Under the pieces are notes generated by a model. That model searched no databases. It had not been told where the DNA came from and saw nothing but the letters and a program-made list of their open reading frames with translations. A stretch of DNA of 64,000 bases from Tuctoria greenei (Eukaryota; Streptophyta; Magnoliopsida; Poales; Poaceae). Location of the stretch: the NCBI GenBank assembly GCA_036927565.1, contig JAYESD010000009.1, positions 166,306,929-166,370,928 on the forward strand. The letters run 5' to 3'. Shown here piece after piece: positions 30,602-41,204 of this stretch (positions are counted from its first letter, which is position 1; every line of letters begins with the position of its first letter). The position numbers were made by a program, and so were the translations under genes.

Positions 30602-33600
30602 ATGGAAATGAAACCCATTGAAAATTCGTTGGGGCGTAACCCTCTTAGCGACGCGCCATACCGGAACCCGGGTGTGGTGTTAAGTGGGCGAGGGCCGGGT
30701 CGCCACCGCCTTAGTGGCGCGCCATATCGGAACCCGGATGTGGTGTTAAATGAGCGAGGGCCGGATCGCCATCACCTTAGTGGCGCGCTACATCATCGCC
30801 CGAATGTAGTGTTAAGTGAGCAAGGGTCTTTGCATCTTCCTCGACGGATGCGAAGGGTAACGAAGCTAGCCGAGGAAACTAGGGTTCGGGTGGGTAGTTG
30901 GAATGTAGGATCCTTGACAAGAAAGCTACGAGAGTTAGTGGACGTAGTGATTAGGAGGCGTGTAAATATTCTTTGTGTACAAGAGACTAGATGGGCAGGT
31001 CAAAAGGCGAGAGAGGTTGAGAATACCGGTTTCAAGCTTTGGTATTCTGGCTCGACGGGAACTAGGAATGGCGTAGGCATCCTAATAGATAAGAGCCTCA
31101 AGGATGGAGTAGTGGATGTCTGTAGACGAGGGGATAGGATCATCCTAGTCAAGGTAGTTGTGGGGGACCTTATCTTGAATGTCATTAGTGCTTATGCCCC
31201 ACAAGTTGGGCTCGACATGAGCACTAAGAGACAATTTTGGGAGGACTTGGAGGATATGGTTAGTAGTGTACCGGTAAGCGAGAAGCTCTTCATAGGAGGA
31301 GATCTCAATGGTCATGTAGGTACAACTAACGTAGGTTTTGAGGGGGTACACGGAGGTTTTGGGTGTGGCGATAGAAACCAGGAGGGTAAGGATATCCTAG
31401 ACTTTGCCGTATCCTATGACCTATTGGTAGCTAACACCCTCTTTAAGAAGAGGCTATCTCACATAGTGACCTTTACTAGTGCCCAATATTCTAGTCAAAT
31501 CGACTATATCCTCACCAGGAGAAGGGAGAGAGGGGCATGTTTAGATTGTAAGGTGATTCCTGGGGAATGTGTTGTTCGACAACATAAACTTGTGGTAGCC
31601 GACTTTCGTTTCCACGTGCGTGTGTCACGAGACAAAGGTGTTGAAACCGCAAGAACAAAGTGGTGGAAGTTGAAGGATGAAGCGCAACAATCATTCAAAA
31701 GGAGGATGATCGCAGAAGGACCTTGGAGTGAAGAGGAAGATGCAGATAGTATGTGGGAGAAGATGGCGACTTACATTAGGAAGACGGCTAGGGAGGTGCT
31801 TGGGTGGACAAAAGGTAAGAAACTTGTAGATAAAGACACTTGGTGGTGGAATGAAGATGTACAAAAAGCTATTAAGGAGAAGAAGGAGTCTTATAAGAGC
31901 TGGCATCATGAGAGAAGTGCAAGTAACATGGCGAAGTATAAAGAGGCTAAGAAAAATGCTAGGCGTGTTGTGAGTAAAGCAAGGGGGCAGGCCTATGATG
32001 CGCTATATGAGAGGCTAGGGACAAAAGAAGGCGAAAAGGATATATACAAGATGGCGAAACTTCGCGAGAGAAAGGTGAGAGATCTCAACCAAGTCAAATG
32101 CATTAAGGATGAGGCAGGCCAAATTCTATTGAAGGAGGAAGAAATTAAGAACAGATGGCGGGACTACTTCAATGGACTATTCAATGACGGGAATGAGAGT
32201 ATTAGGTTCGAGTTGGATGACTCATTTGATGACACCAACAGACGATTCGTGCGGAGGATACAAGAGTCCGAGGTTAGAGAGGCCTTAAAAAGGATAAAAG
32301 GAGGAAAGGCTCGCGGCCCCGATGATGTCCCCATTGAGGTGTGGAGATGTCTAGGGGATATGGCAATAGTATGGCTCACTAAACTATTTAACCGCATTTT
32401 TCAGTCAAACAAAATGCCTGAAGAGTGGCGGAAAAGTATTTTAGTACCCATCTTCAAAAATAAAGGAGATGTTCAAAGTTGTACTAATTACCGAGGAATT
32501 AAGCTCATGAGTCATACTATGAAGCTCTGGGAGAGAGTGATTGAACACCGCTTGAGGAAAGTGACCAATATCACTAAAAACCAGTTTGGTTTTATGCCTG
32601 GGAGGTCCACTATGGAAGCGATTTTCTTACTCCGTCAGCTTATGGAGAGGTATAGGGAGCAAAAGAAGGATCTACATTTAGTGTTCATTGACTTGGAGAA
32701 GGCATACGATAAGGTACCAAGACCGGTCATGTGGTGGGCACTAGAGAAACACAAAGTCCCAACAAAGTACATTAACCTTATCAAGGATATGTACGATAAT
32801 GTGGTGACAAGTGTGCGCGTAAGAGATAGTGAGACCGACACTTTTCCTATCACAATAGGGTTACACCAAGGATCAGCCTTAAGTCCTTACATCTTTTCCT
32901 TAGTGATGGATGAGGTGTCGAAGGATATACAAGGGAATATCCCTTGGTGTATGCTCTTTGCTGATGATGTAGTGTTGGTAGATGAAACTAGGGATGGTGT
33001 TGATAGAAAATTGGAGCTATGGAGGCAGACCTTAGAGTCTAAGGGGTTTAGACTTAGTAGAACCAAGACCGAGTATATGAGATGCAACTTTAGTGATGTC
33101 GGGTGCGAGGATGGTAATGTTAGTTTACAAGGACAAGTAGTACCTAGAAGAGACACATTTCGATATTTAGGATCAATGTTACAAAGCAATGGTGATATTG
33201 ATGAAGATGTTTGCCACAGGATCAAGATCGGGTGGATGAAGTGGCGACAAGCATCTGGAATCTTATGTGATAAGAAAGTTCCACAAAAATTGAAAGGAAA
33301 ATTCTATAGGACGGTGATCAGACCTGCGATGTTGTATGGAGCAGAATGTTGGCCAACTAAAAGGCAACATGTACAACAAATGAGTGTTGCGTAGATGTGC
33401 ATGCTACGGTGGATGTGTGGTCACACAAGAAGAGACAAAATTAGGAACGAAGTAATACGTGATAGGATAGGGGTGGCACCGATTGAGGAGAAGCTAGTCC
33501 AACATCGCCTACGATGGTTTGGACATATTCAGCGGAGACCTCCAGAAGCACCGGTTAACAGTGGGATTATAAAGAGTAGAGAAAATTTTAGGAGGGGTAG

Positions 33601-33724
33601 AGGTCGACCAAGGTTGACATGGCAGGAGGCGGTGAAACGAGATTTAAAGGAGTGGGACATATCTAGAGATTTGGCTCATGATAGGACTGCATGGAAATTA
33701 GCAATTCATGTGCCAGAACCTTAG
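30602..33724 (+). pseudogene. LINE ORF: AP endonuclease and reverse transcriptase, one nonsense codon
   Basis: The likely start is ATG 30602 (MEMKPIENS). Numbering codons from 30560: endonuclease about 109-360 (VGSWNVGSL, CVQETRWAG, AYAPQVGLD, GGDLNGHVG, SQIDYILTRR), a basic linker, then RT about 540-900 (NYRGIKLMSHTMKLWERVI, NQFGFMPGRST, FIDLEKAYDKVPR, HQGSALSPYIFSLVMD, FADD near 800-803). A TAG at 33392-33394 interrupts the conserved C-terminal region, which stays open in the same frame to 33724 (LRWMCGHTRRDKIRNEVI, HRLRWFGHIQRRP). Apart from this stop the frame is intact over about 1040 codons, so this is a young copy. Confidence 0.92.
30647..30836 (+). repeat. Three 66-bp tandem repeats at the 5' end of the LINE ORF
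   Basis: Units begin at 30647, 30713 and 30779 with AG(C/T)GRCGCGC. The third is diverged. They are translated as similar 22-residue units (RNPGVVLSGRGPGRHRLSGA type), N-terminal to the endonuclease. Confidence 0.85.
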
Positions 33725-33843
33725 TTTATTCGTAATTTGTTACTCTTATCTTTTTTTTACTTTCATCTTATTTTGTATTACTTTTCTTCAAAATTGTTGG
33801 GTTTCATTTCTAGCCGACCCCAACTTGTTTGGGACAAAGGCTT

Positions 33844-33870
33844 GGTTGTTGTTGTTGTTGTTGTTGTTGT
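33844..33870 (+). repeat. (GTT)n tail of LINE
   Basis: GTT repeats at the 3' terminus of the LINE, as expected for RTE elements. Confidence 0.9.
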
Positions 33871-33886
33871 TGCATATTCACCAGTT

Positions 33887-34046
33887 GTACACGTTCTTCT
33901 CAGAGGAGAATTTGTTTTTGAAATTTATTCCTCATTTGGTTTTTATTTTTAAAAGGGGGAGAAAATTGCTTTTAAAACCTTTGATGTGGATAAGCCAATG
34001 TTTGGATTTTAAGTGGTGTTGCCATTGCATTCATCAAGGAGGATAT
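33887..34046 (+). other. E7 3' spacer right of LINE
   Basis: Continuation of the E7 untranslated region. Contains AAAAGGGGGAGAAAAT (about 33951) and AAGGAGGATAT just before the LTR, the latter a likely decayed PPT. Confidence 0.55.
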
Positions 34047-35033
34047 TGTGAGACCTATGTGTGCTGAATACATTGGCAATTTAAATAAAAGTCAGGGTTC
34101 ACATGTAAAGGTTTGAATATTGCTGAAAAGGCTACTTCGGACTATCCGAACTTGCGGGAATCCTGGAACTTGTAGCGCATTGCACGTGTTGTTTGCTTCG
34201 CACTGTCCAAACTTCACTCACATGAGCTGCACGTGAGCGAATGCTTCGGAGTGTCCAAATTTTTCTTATAAATTGCATAGCGGCTGCTTTGGACTGTTCG
34301 ATCTTTCATTTGCTGAAATATTCGTGCGACTGTTATGTTTTTATTTGCAATGTTTCGAACTTGTTTTTTTGGCTGATAGAGAAATTTGCTTAGTATTCTT
34401 TTACTAAGTTTTTGAAGCGTTTTGGCTGATTATTGTGGTTAAACATTACTCTGGTTTGCAACATGCTTATGTGACGTGCTCACGCAAGGTGTCGCGATTT
34501 TTGAACTAACGAGAGTAAAGTCGAGGACTTGGGATCGCAAAGATTGGTTGTTTATTCATGTGCAGGTGTTGCTTGAGGTCAATACATGGTTGGTGACGGG
34601 ATCCATTGAACTAGTCTTAGGGAGAAGTTGAGGTTCAACAACCAAGTTCGGGAGGAATTATGGTTGAGTTGATCGGGAGGTCACACAACATGTTTGGGTC
34701 AAGAACAATGCGTATGAACATATCGTGGACGTTGTTGGAAAGTGTTTGCACATATGCAAGAGGTGCATGGATGTGGTAACATGGTTCCAAGGTGTGATGA
34801 AGAGAAGTGGACGCGAAGATGTGGACGGAAAGGTCCAACCGGCTGGATTATAGACACAGGCTGCGACTGAGTCGGTTATGGCTCAAATATGGAAAAGATT
34901 TGAGTTTGTTTTGATTAGATTTCATGGTGAAAAGTTATTTCCGCTAAAAAAAAGTTGTAATCTACCGCTGAAATTTTTTTAATCTACCATTCACCTCCCT
35001 CTGCTAGCTTTTCACGTGCTCTTCAATCCTACA
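34047..35033 (+). mobile_element. 3' LTR of E7
   Basis: Starts TGTGAGACC and ends ATTCACCTCCCTCTGCTAG...CAATCCTACA, the Opie/SIRE-type LTR end. Four motif copies related to CGGACTATCCGAA lie at about 34134-34310. TATA-like CTTATAAATTG at about 34265. 987 bp. No matching 5' LTR in the window. Confidence 0.7.
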
Positions 35034-36130
35034 AGCGGTAACCCACGGGAGGTGCACGGGCGTTCCAGCTGACCACGATATCTCAAGGGATGCCAACTGA
35101 GGTCCAGTGGAACCATCCCCGAGTATATGAGGCGCTTCTCCGAGAGTTTCAATGGGTTTCCCGATGTTGCGGAAACGTACGTCATCAAAGTCCTTCTCCT
35201 TGGGGATCACCCGTCGACCCCCCGGCAAACAAATCTGCTCGCCCCAAGCGAGGGCACACGAGGGCAACACTCGACCAAACCTCCTGCTCTGCTCCTGGCC
35301 ATGGAATTATTGCAGATGCATTCGACATGCTGAGGCCCAAATCCGGCGACCTTGAGATCCGAAAGGGCCCGACGCTCCATTGAAAAAAAAAAGGAGTAGC
35401 AACCCGACCCCTATGCAGCCACGACCTCCGGCCAACACGAAGACAGGAGAACGGCCAAACCTCCGACCAGCCACTTTGAGAAGATGCTCAAAGAACCCTT
35501 AGTCCATCATGTCGTCCCGGTGAAACACACGCTAAAAGAGTGTGTCCTCCTTCAACATTTCCTCGGCGGGAAGATCGACGCTAAGGAAGGCAAAAGGAAG
35601 AGGTCGGCTACCCCAGGCTCTGAGTTAGAGGAACCTGACTCGAACAAATACGGTGGTTGCCTCTCGATTTGCGAGGGGCAATACCCCATAGTGACTGGCC
35701 CAGTCGTGGAAACCGCGCGGCTTGACCAAATAAATGGCAGACGGTGGAACCAGCCTCGACATTTCGTGCGCCGCCAGATGAGGGGACTCCCTGGGTTGAT
35801 CCGCTGGAACAAGACACGACCAGCATTGTCCAGGCGGCGCCTAAGCGTCCAGCCACTCCAGACCGGACGCCATGGTCGGTCGCCACGCCTGGCCACCGGG
35901 CGCCGCCGCCATCCGCAGCTCGCCGCCGCTGGGACAGGCGGGCAGAGGCTCGCCGCCAAGGGGAGGGGGGAGGAGAAGGGAGCCGCTACCGACAAAGAAG
36001 CGGTGCCGGAAGAGCAGGAGTCACGCTGGCGGCAGAAGCAAGGAAGGAGAAGGATCGAGCACCGGCGGTGCTGCTGAGGAAAATGTCGGGCAGGGGCGGG
36101 ACTGGTGGCGAGTGTTAGGGTTATGCCCTG
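35034..36130 (+). pseudogene. Gypsy gag-like fragment and GC-rich sequence
   Basis: About 35478-35740 encodes a short frame resembling the region upstream of protease in Ty3-gypsy gag (VKHTLKECVLLQHFLGGK, then E/K-rich and ICEGQYPIVTG). Before it, 35040-35400 looks like related but broken internal sequence. After about 35740 the DNA becomes GC-rich and R/A/G-rich in several frames, and I see no gene in it. No LTR of its own was found. Confidence 0.35.
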
Positions 36131-37482
36131 GATTTTTGGGCCGTTAGATTATAAATGAACAGGTGTCTGTTTTTGGGCCGGTTGAGCCTTAGAATGTCCC
36201 ACCCCTGGCCACCTCCTTCTCCCTCTCCCCTGCGCCGCCTCTCTTCCCCTGCTCCCTGTTGTGCCGCCTCTCTTCTCCTGCCCTAGTTCGAGGTAGCCCC
36301 CCTTCTTCCTCCTCCCATACCAGGTGCACCCCTTCAGACTGTTGATGCGCCTCCCTGCACTACATATGGAGCTAAAATATTGTCTCCATCGCCTGGTTCT
36401 CGCCTAGGCGCCCGCCTAGGCACCTAGGCGTCCCGGTGCTCGGTAGCTTCAGTCCATAGCCTCATAGTGGTCACATACCGTTGGGTCCCGTATGTTTGGT
36501 ACCCAGAGTACCAAACTCCATCACTACACCTTCACCATAACCCACCTCAACCACCATACCACTTCACATAAAAAATTCATTATTAGTCATCTACCCATGT
36601 CATAACTCACCCCACCAAACACATTTTAAAACTATTCACAAAGCATGTATATGGTGTGTTGTCATTCACACTGCAAACGTTGCAGGGTCCCTAAGCAAGT
36701 ATTAACAAGAAAGTGCTCTCGTCATCACTATAGTGTGAAAATGGAACTATTGGATTGTCAAGGGGTTGTTTTTCCAGGTCAAGGAGGGGATTGTGATAGT
36801 CATCGCAATTATTGAATAACCGATGCAATGTCTTGTTTCAACCCATTGATAGCACGTAACTGATATTACTATCGACTATCGTGTTACTGGTTATCGTTGG
36901 CTAGCAGCTAACACCGATATCAGTCATCAACATAGCTCATGCTACCACATTTTAAGTGGTTCATAACCATATCAAAATTTTAAAATAGACACTCGATCAT
37001 GCAGATTAAAACAGGCCATGGATGCATTTGCAAAATATAGGTGAAATATGATTAAAAAATTAGAGTGTGTCTTTACAGTCTTTGTAGAGTTCTCCACGAT
37101 CCGGGTCTTGATATTCCTTCACGAACTCTCTGAATACCATAGTACGTAACTACGCGAATAATATACAAATCATCGATAAAAGATTCAAGAAATCCCAATA
37201 AAATTCAATAAATCAAACATTCATTCAATAATACGAATGCTAAGGTCTCAATAGGGTTGATCGGTGAGTGCATGGTTCAATTCAAAGCTTATTTGTGGAC
37301 GTGACCTATTTACAATCAAGTAAGTGACTCTCAGAGGACCATAATGAATATACTAGTTCGCTTAGCTCAATTCCTCTGACTATCACTTCTATTACATCCT
37401 AAAAGTTAGGTGAGGTCTTAAGTATTTACTAGTGAGAATATCATCAAGTTTGGAGTTTAATACGAGTTTCCCGAGCATCTAG
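36131..37482 (+). other. Unassigned AT-rich intergenic DNA
   Basis: No coding frame. CT-rich leader-like stretch at about 36200-36320, a CGCCTAGGCGCC palindromic cluster near 36402-36430, and a TTTGGTACCCAGAGTACCAAA inverted repeat at about 36498-36515 typical of MITE ends; no complete element was delimited. Confidence 0.4.
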
Positions 37483-37491
37483 TTACTTAAA

Positions 37492-37906
37492 GAGTAAAGT
37501 GCATCAATAGTCTTTGAACTTGTGTGAGTGTGTCATTTAGGTCCACAAACTTTTAAAATGCATTTTTAGGTCTATAAACTTGGTATATTGTGTCATCTAG
37601 GTCCAAACTACCTAAAATACCCCTATGGTTATCAATATAACTATTATTTGAACTTTATTTTTCATATTTTTTTGCACTCCAAATCAGCATTGTTAGCCTT
37701 CAACATGAATTATGATAACAAAGTTGAATTATGAAGAAAAAATAAGTTGAATAATAGTTATATCAACAATTATAGGGGTATTTTCGGTATTTTATACTTA
37801 GATGACACACTTTAACAAGTTCATAGACCTAAAAATGCACTTTAAAAATTCGTGGACCAAGATGACACATCCGTACAAGTTCAAGAACTATTGATGCACT
37901 TTACTC
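37492..37906 (+). mobile_element. MULE-type foldback MITE
   Basis: Long terminal inverted repeats (more than 100 bp, starting GAGTAAAGTGCATCAATAGT) with a perfect 9-bp duplication TTACTTAAA (37483-37491, 37907-37915), the Mutator signature. 415 bp, non-coding. Confidence 0.9.
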
Positions 37907-37915
37907 TTACTTAAA

Positions 37916-39265
37916 TGATTAATGATATGTTACTATTAACTTACTAGTTTTCCACATTTCGTTTGGATTACTAAACACTTATATTATGGTCTAAGAGTCA
38001 ATCATTATTAGTAGCAATTCTGCATAAATTTCCTATACGAAAATATGTTTTGCTAGTATCTTACTAATGCGAGCATCTATTATTTTAGAGGCTAATAACA
38101 TGGATTTAACATTTTCTAGTAAATGGGCATTTTATAAAGAGCTAATGAAGGACCTATCAATTTATAACATTTTTCCAAACTATTGTTCACTATCATTATA
38201 ATCTAAGAGCCATAAACATATTCTTGGGGTTCTGCGGTATATGATTATCGGGATTTTTAGAAAAACCATTAGTGGAAAGATCAATCTATTTGGAGGTTGT
38301 ATGTGAATTTCTACCAATCATTGGTTATTTAAATGATTTTGATATGACGACGGTGACTAATTCCATAGCTCATAAGTTATTTTAAGCATTTATTACTTAG
38401 ATTTTTTTATAGATGTCAATTAATATTGTAAGGCAAAAGTTCAAATGCCCTCTCAAACTGTGCCTGATGTGTAACCCATGTACTCTCTCCGTCGTAAAAA
38501 ATTTGTCGCTTTCAAACGGAGGAGTACAATTTTTATTTAATTATCCATATGGTGTGCTAATCACTCCATAATACATGTTTGTTAGCCTTTCAAATTTGGA
38601 TTTGACGACATGATCTTGGTTGTTAGCAATTTTGCTGATTAATTCACCATGTTGAATGTTGGACGTGTAAAGCGTGACATATGGTTTCTTAACCCTTTGT
38701 GCTATGCCGCACTTTGCCATGATTACTTAGGTCCTGTTTGGTTCACTTTTCTGAAACTTGATTATCTAATGAGCCGTGATCTGTGTAAGCTAAGCTGGAG
38801 AACTTGGGTTGTGTGGCAAATCTGATTATTTTTAATAGCTTATTTCTGATGTTTTTGTAAAATGACATGTATGCCCTTGAGATGATGGCAACTCATTTGT
38901 ATCGTTTTTATTCTGTTTTTTTATTGTAGTGACTATATTATTAACACATAACTATCTACGTAGTTGTATATCCCCTAATACGCATCAGCAGCAGGTACAG
39001 TTAAGATTCCTCCCTGCATAAAGGGAACATGCACTTAAACATCAAATAGCAGCTAATTACTTGCGTACATATGTGATTGCGGTAAAATCTTCAAATCAAG
39101 CCCAACTGCACGAGATTATCCGTTCCTTACAGTAACCGGCTTTCATCCTCCAGAGACATGCAAACAAGATTTCACCCAGACACCTCAATTCAAGAGTTGA
39201 GAGGAAAATTTGGGAGAAGAAAGAAAAGACTCAAAATTTTCTTAGCATGGGGCGCTGAAGGCGGC
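37916..39265 (+). other. Unassigned AT-rich intergenic DNA
   Basis: No coding frame. It contains a Stowaway-like remnant and a stretch from about 38730 beginning GGTCCTGTTTGGTTC, the start of a common grass MITE without a visible partner end. Confidence 0.4.
38483..38525 (+). mobile_element. Stowaway-like MITE remnant
   Basis: CTCTCTCCGTCG...AAACGGAGGAG flanked by TA on both sides: Stowaway-type ends with almost no interior. An internally deleted copy is likely. Confidence 0.45.
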
Positions 39266-39484
39266 GTCGCTGTTGGAATTAATTGGCTTGGCCCAATACT
39301 AATTCAGAAATAAATCCTAGAAAATCTCAAAGGCTCATTAAGGCAAGAGGGAGTGATGCTAAGTGTTTAGTCCCACATGGGAAGTGGAAGTGGAGCAACC
39401 CCTACATATAAGGGAGGTTGCTCTTCCACTCCTTGAGTGAGAGAGAAGAGAGGAAGAGAAGGGTGGCACTACAGGAAACACGAA

Positions 39485-39825
39485 AATAGACGACGGCTAA
39501 AGTTATAGACGACGGTGCCGTCGTCTTTAAATTTATAGACGACGGCTAAATGTCACCGTCGTCAATAAAGACTTAATAGACGACGGTTAGTATTAACCGT
39601 CATCTATTAGCCGTAATAGACGACGGTTCAAGGACACCGTCGTCTATTACAGTGCGAACAGGGCCCACCCGAGTCGTAACGGACGACGGTGGTCCTAGCC
39701 GTCGTCAATTAATACTTTATAGACGACGGTTTTAGGTCACCGTCGTCTATTATAAGTAATGGGCCAGAACCTAGGTCGGCCCAAGTCTTTGTAGACGACG
39801 GTTTCTCCACACCGTCGTCTATTGG
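39485..39825 (+). repeat. Left subterminal repeats of CACTA
   Basis: At least ten AGACGACGG or CCGTCGTC(TA) motifs in both orientations: probable binding sites for the TNPA-type protein, by analogy with En/Spm. Confidence 0.9.
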
Positions 39826-39829
39826 GAGG

Positions 39830-40190
39830 TTTATACGCCGCGCGGCGCCCTCATTTGGCCCGTGCCCCGCCGCCCTGCGCCGTGCTCCGCCGCGCCGCGC
39901 TCCGCCGCCCTGCGCCTCCGCACCACGCCGCGCCCCCCGCCCGCCGCGCCGCGCTCCTCCTCCCGCCCCCCGCGCCGCCGCGCCGCTCCTCCTCCTCCCG
40001 CAGCCCCGCGCCGCCCTCTCCGTGTCGTGCGCCGCCGTCGCCCCCGCGCTGGGCGCGTCGCCGCGCCGCCGTCGCCGCCGGTCTGCGCGCCGCCGTGCCT
40101 CCGGGAGGCGCGCCGTCGTCTCCCCCCGCGCCTCACGCGCCGCCGTCGCCCCCGCGGCTCCTCCCCCGTCGGCACCGAGCTCCACCTCCG
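39830..40190 (+). other. Extremely GC-rich segment inside CACTA
   Basis: GCC/CGC-rich with almost no A or T runs, so it is open in several frames on both strands. Translations are P/A/R low complexity. It may be a captured first-exon or promoter fragment, or an internal CpG-rich region. I do not call a gene. Confidence 0.5.
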
Positions 40191-41014
40191 AGTATCCCCA
40201 CTTCTCTCCTCTTACCAATTGATTGAAGTCATTTAATTGATTCAAATGTTTGATTCATGTGATTTAATTGATTCAAATTGTAGTTTCAAATGCTAGCTAG
40301 ATGCTACATATACGGTACCGCGTATATACGGTGATTTAATGGATCATTTGTCCATTGATTTAGCAGTTTGGGTTAGTTAATTATAGATATACTACATGCA
40401 GCAAGGTTTAATTGTCACTTATTGTTGATAATTGTCCATTCAATAAAATAATTCTTTTTCGTGGAAAGCTTTTGATATCTTGTCAATGTAGTAGATCGTG
40501 GTTCTGCTTCTCGTCATTTTTGTTTACACAACTGCATTCTTTGCCCAGTACAGTATACGGTACCGCGTTCTGAATGCCCGTACGTTGGTTGTTTCACACG
40601 ATTAGATTTGCACGATTGACGTCTTTCAGGAAGAGGAATCGCATACTTGGATTCCAAAGTACTGTAGCATCGTGCGGAATCGCTTGGCTTAGACGGCTCC
40701 ATGCAACCGCATCTCACGCTGCTATATCTTCACGTGGCATCGTGCACGCCATGCACGGGCGTGGGCGTGACCGATTCTCGCGCTACCATCGCTGACTCAT
40801 TCAGAGTCCAGAGAGAAGACCTAGCATGGATCTAAAGATGAAATGGGCACACACTGGGCCTAGATTGGTTAAGATGCGGCCCAAACTAACGCCGCCGCGG
40901 GCCACTTCTCCCAGGCCACTCTAGAATCTTCCGGGGCAACGTGGTCTTCTGTATCCGACCGTTCATCACGGCCCGCGGGAGCTAGGGTTTCATCCGCGGG
41001 CACTCGTGGCTTCC

Positions 41015-41022
41015 TATATAAA
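41015..41022 (+). promoter_or_regulatory. TATA box upstream of the CACTA gene
   Basis: TATATAAA in TTCCTATATAAACCAGG, about 190 bp before the first recognised coding exon. Its surroundings (GGCCCGCGGGAGCTAGGG) look like a plant core promoter. Confidence 0.6.
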
Positions 41023-41204
41023 CCAGGACTCCTCGACGATGTCTCAACTCCATTTGCGGCTGCGCTTCTAGCTCCTCGCATCTCCTCGTCTTTATGGATT
41101 TCGTTTTGATCTCTACGTGTTTCTAGTGCTTCGTTTTTGTTGTCGTAGATCTGGTGTTGTTCTGACGTGATGACCCTTTCCCCAAATAAATATTATTGTT
41201 TCAG

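Larger units (their letters stand above)
30500..33869 (+). mobile_element. Full-length RTE-clade LINE
   Basis: Flanked by a perfect 17-bp duplication TTGCATATTCACCAGTT (30483-30499, 33870-33886). It has one long ORF with endonuclease and RT, and ends CCCAACTTGTTTGGGACAAA then (GTT)n, the 3' end known from plant RTE elements. Total 3370 bp, apparently not 5'-truncated because the 5' UTR-like stretch and tandem repeats are present. Confidence 0.93.
25196..35033 (+). mobile_element. Copia element E7 (Opie/SIRE type), 5'-truncated, twice interrupted
   Basis: Pol sequence runs from the YVDD box (25196-25298), is broken by a non-coding LTR element, and continues 28741-29606. It is followed by a 3' spacer interrupted by a LINE, then an LTR at 34047-35033. 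The 5' half of the element is absent; at about 25170-25196 it abuts a copia fragment in the opposite orientation. Confidence 0.75.

Noticed and set aside
34635..35383. Short frames in the E7 LTR and adjacent DNA
   Set aside because: The LTR is delimited by its ends and the frames have no conserved domain.
35552..36147. Overlapping plus- and minus-strand frames of about 90-200 codons
   Set aside because: Three frames are open at once in GC-rich DNA; only 35478-35740 resembles a known protein (gypsy gag).
36498..36650. Complete MITE starting at the GGTACCCAGAGTACC inverted repeat
   Set aside because: A second matching end and target duplication could not be found; only a local inverted repeat is certain.
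39709..40245. Long open frames on both strands in the GC-rich CACTA segment
   Set aside because: Composition is almost pure G+C, so stops are rare in every frame; translations are A/R/G/P low complexity with no domain.
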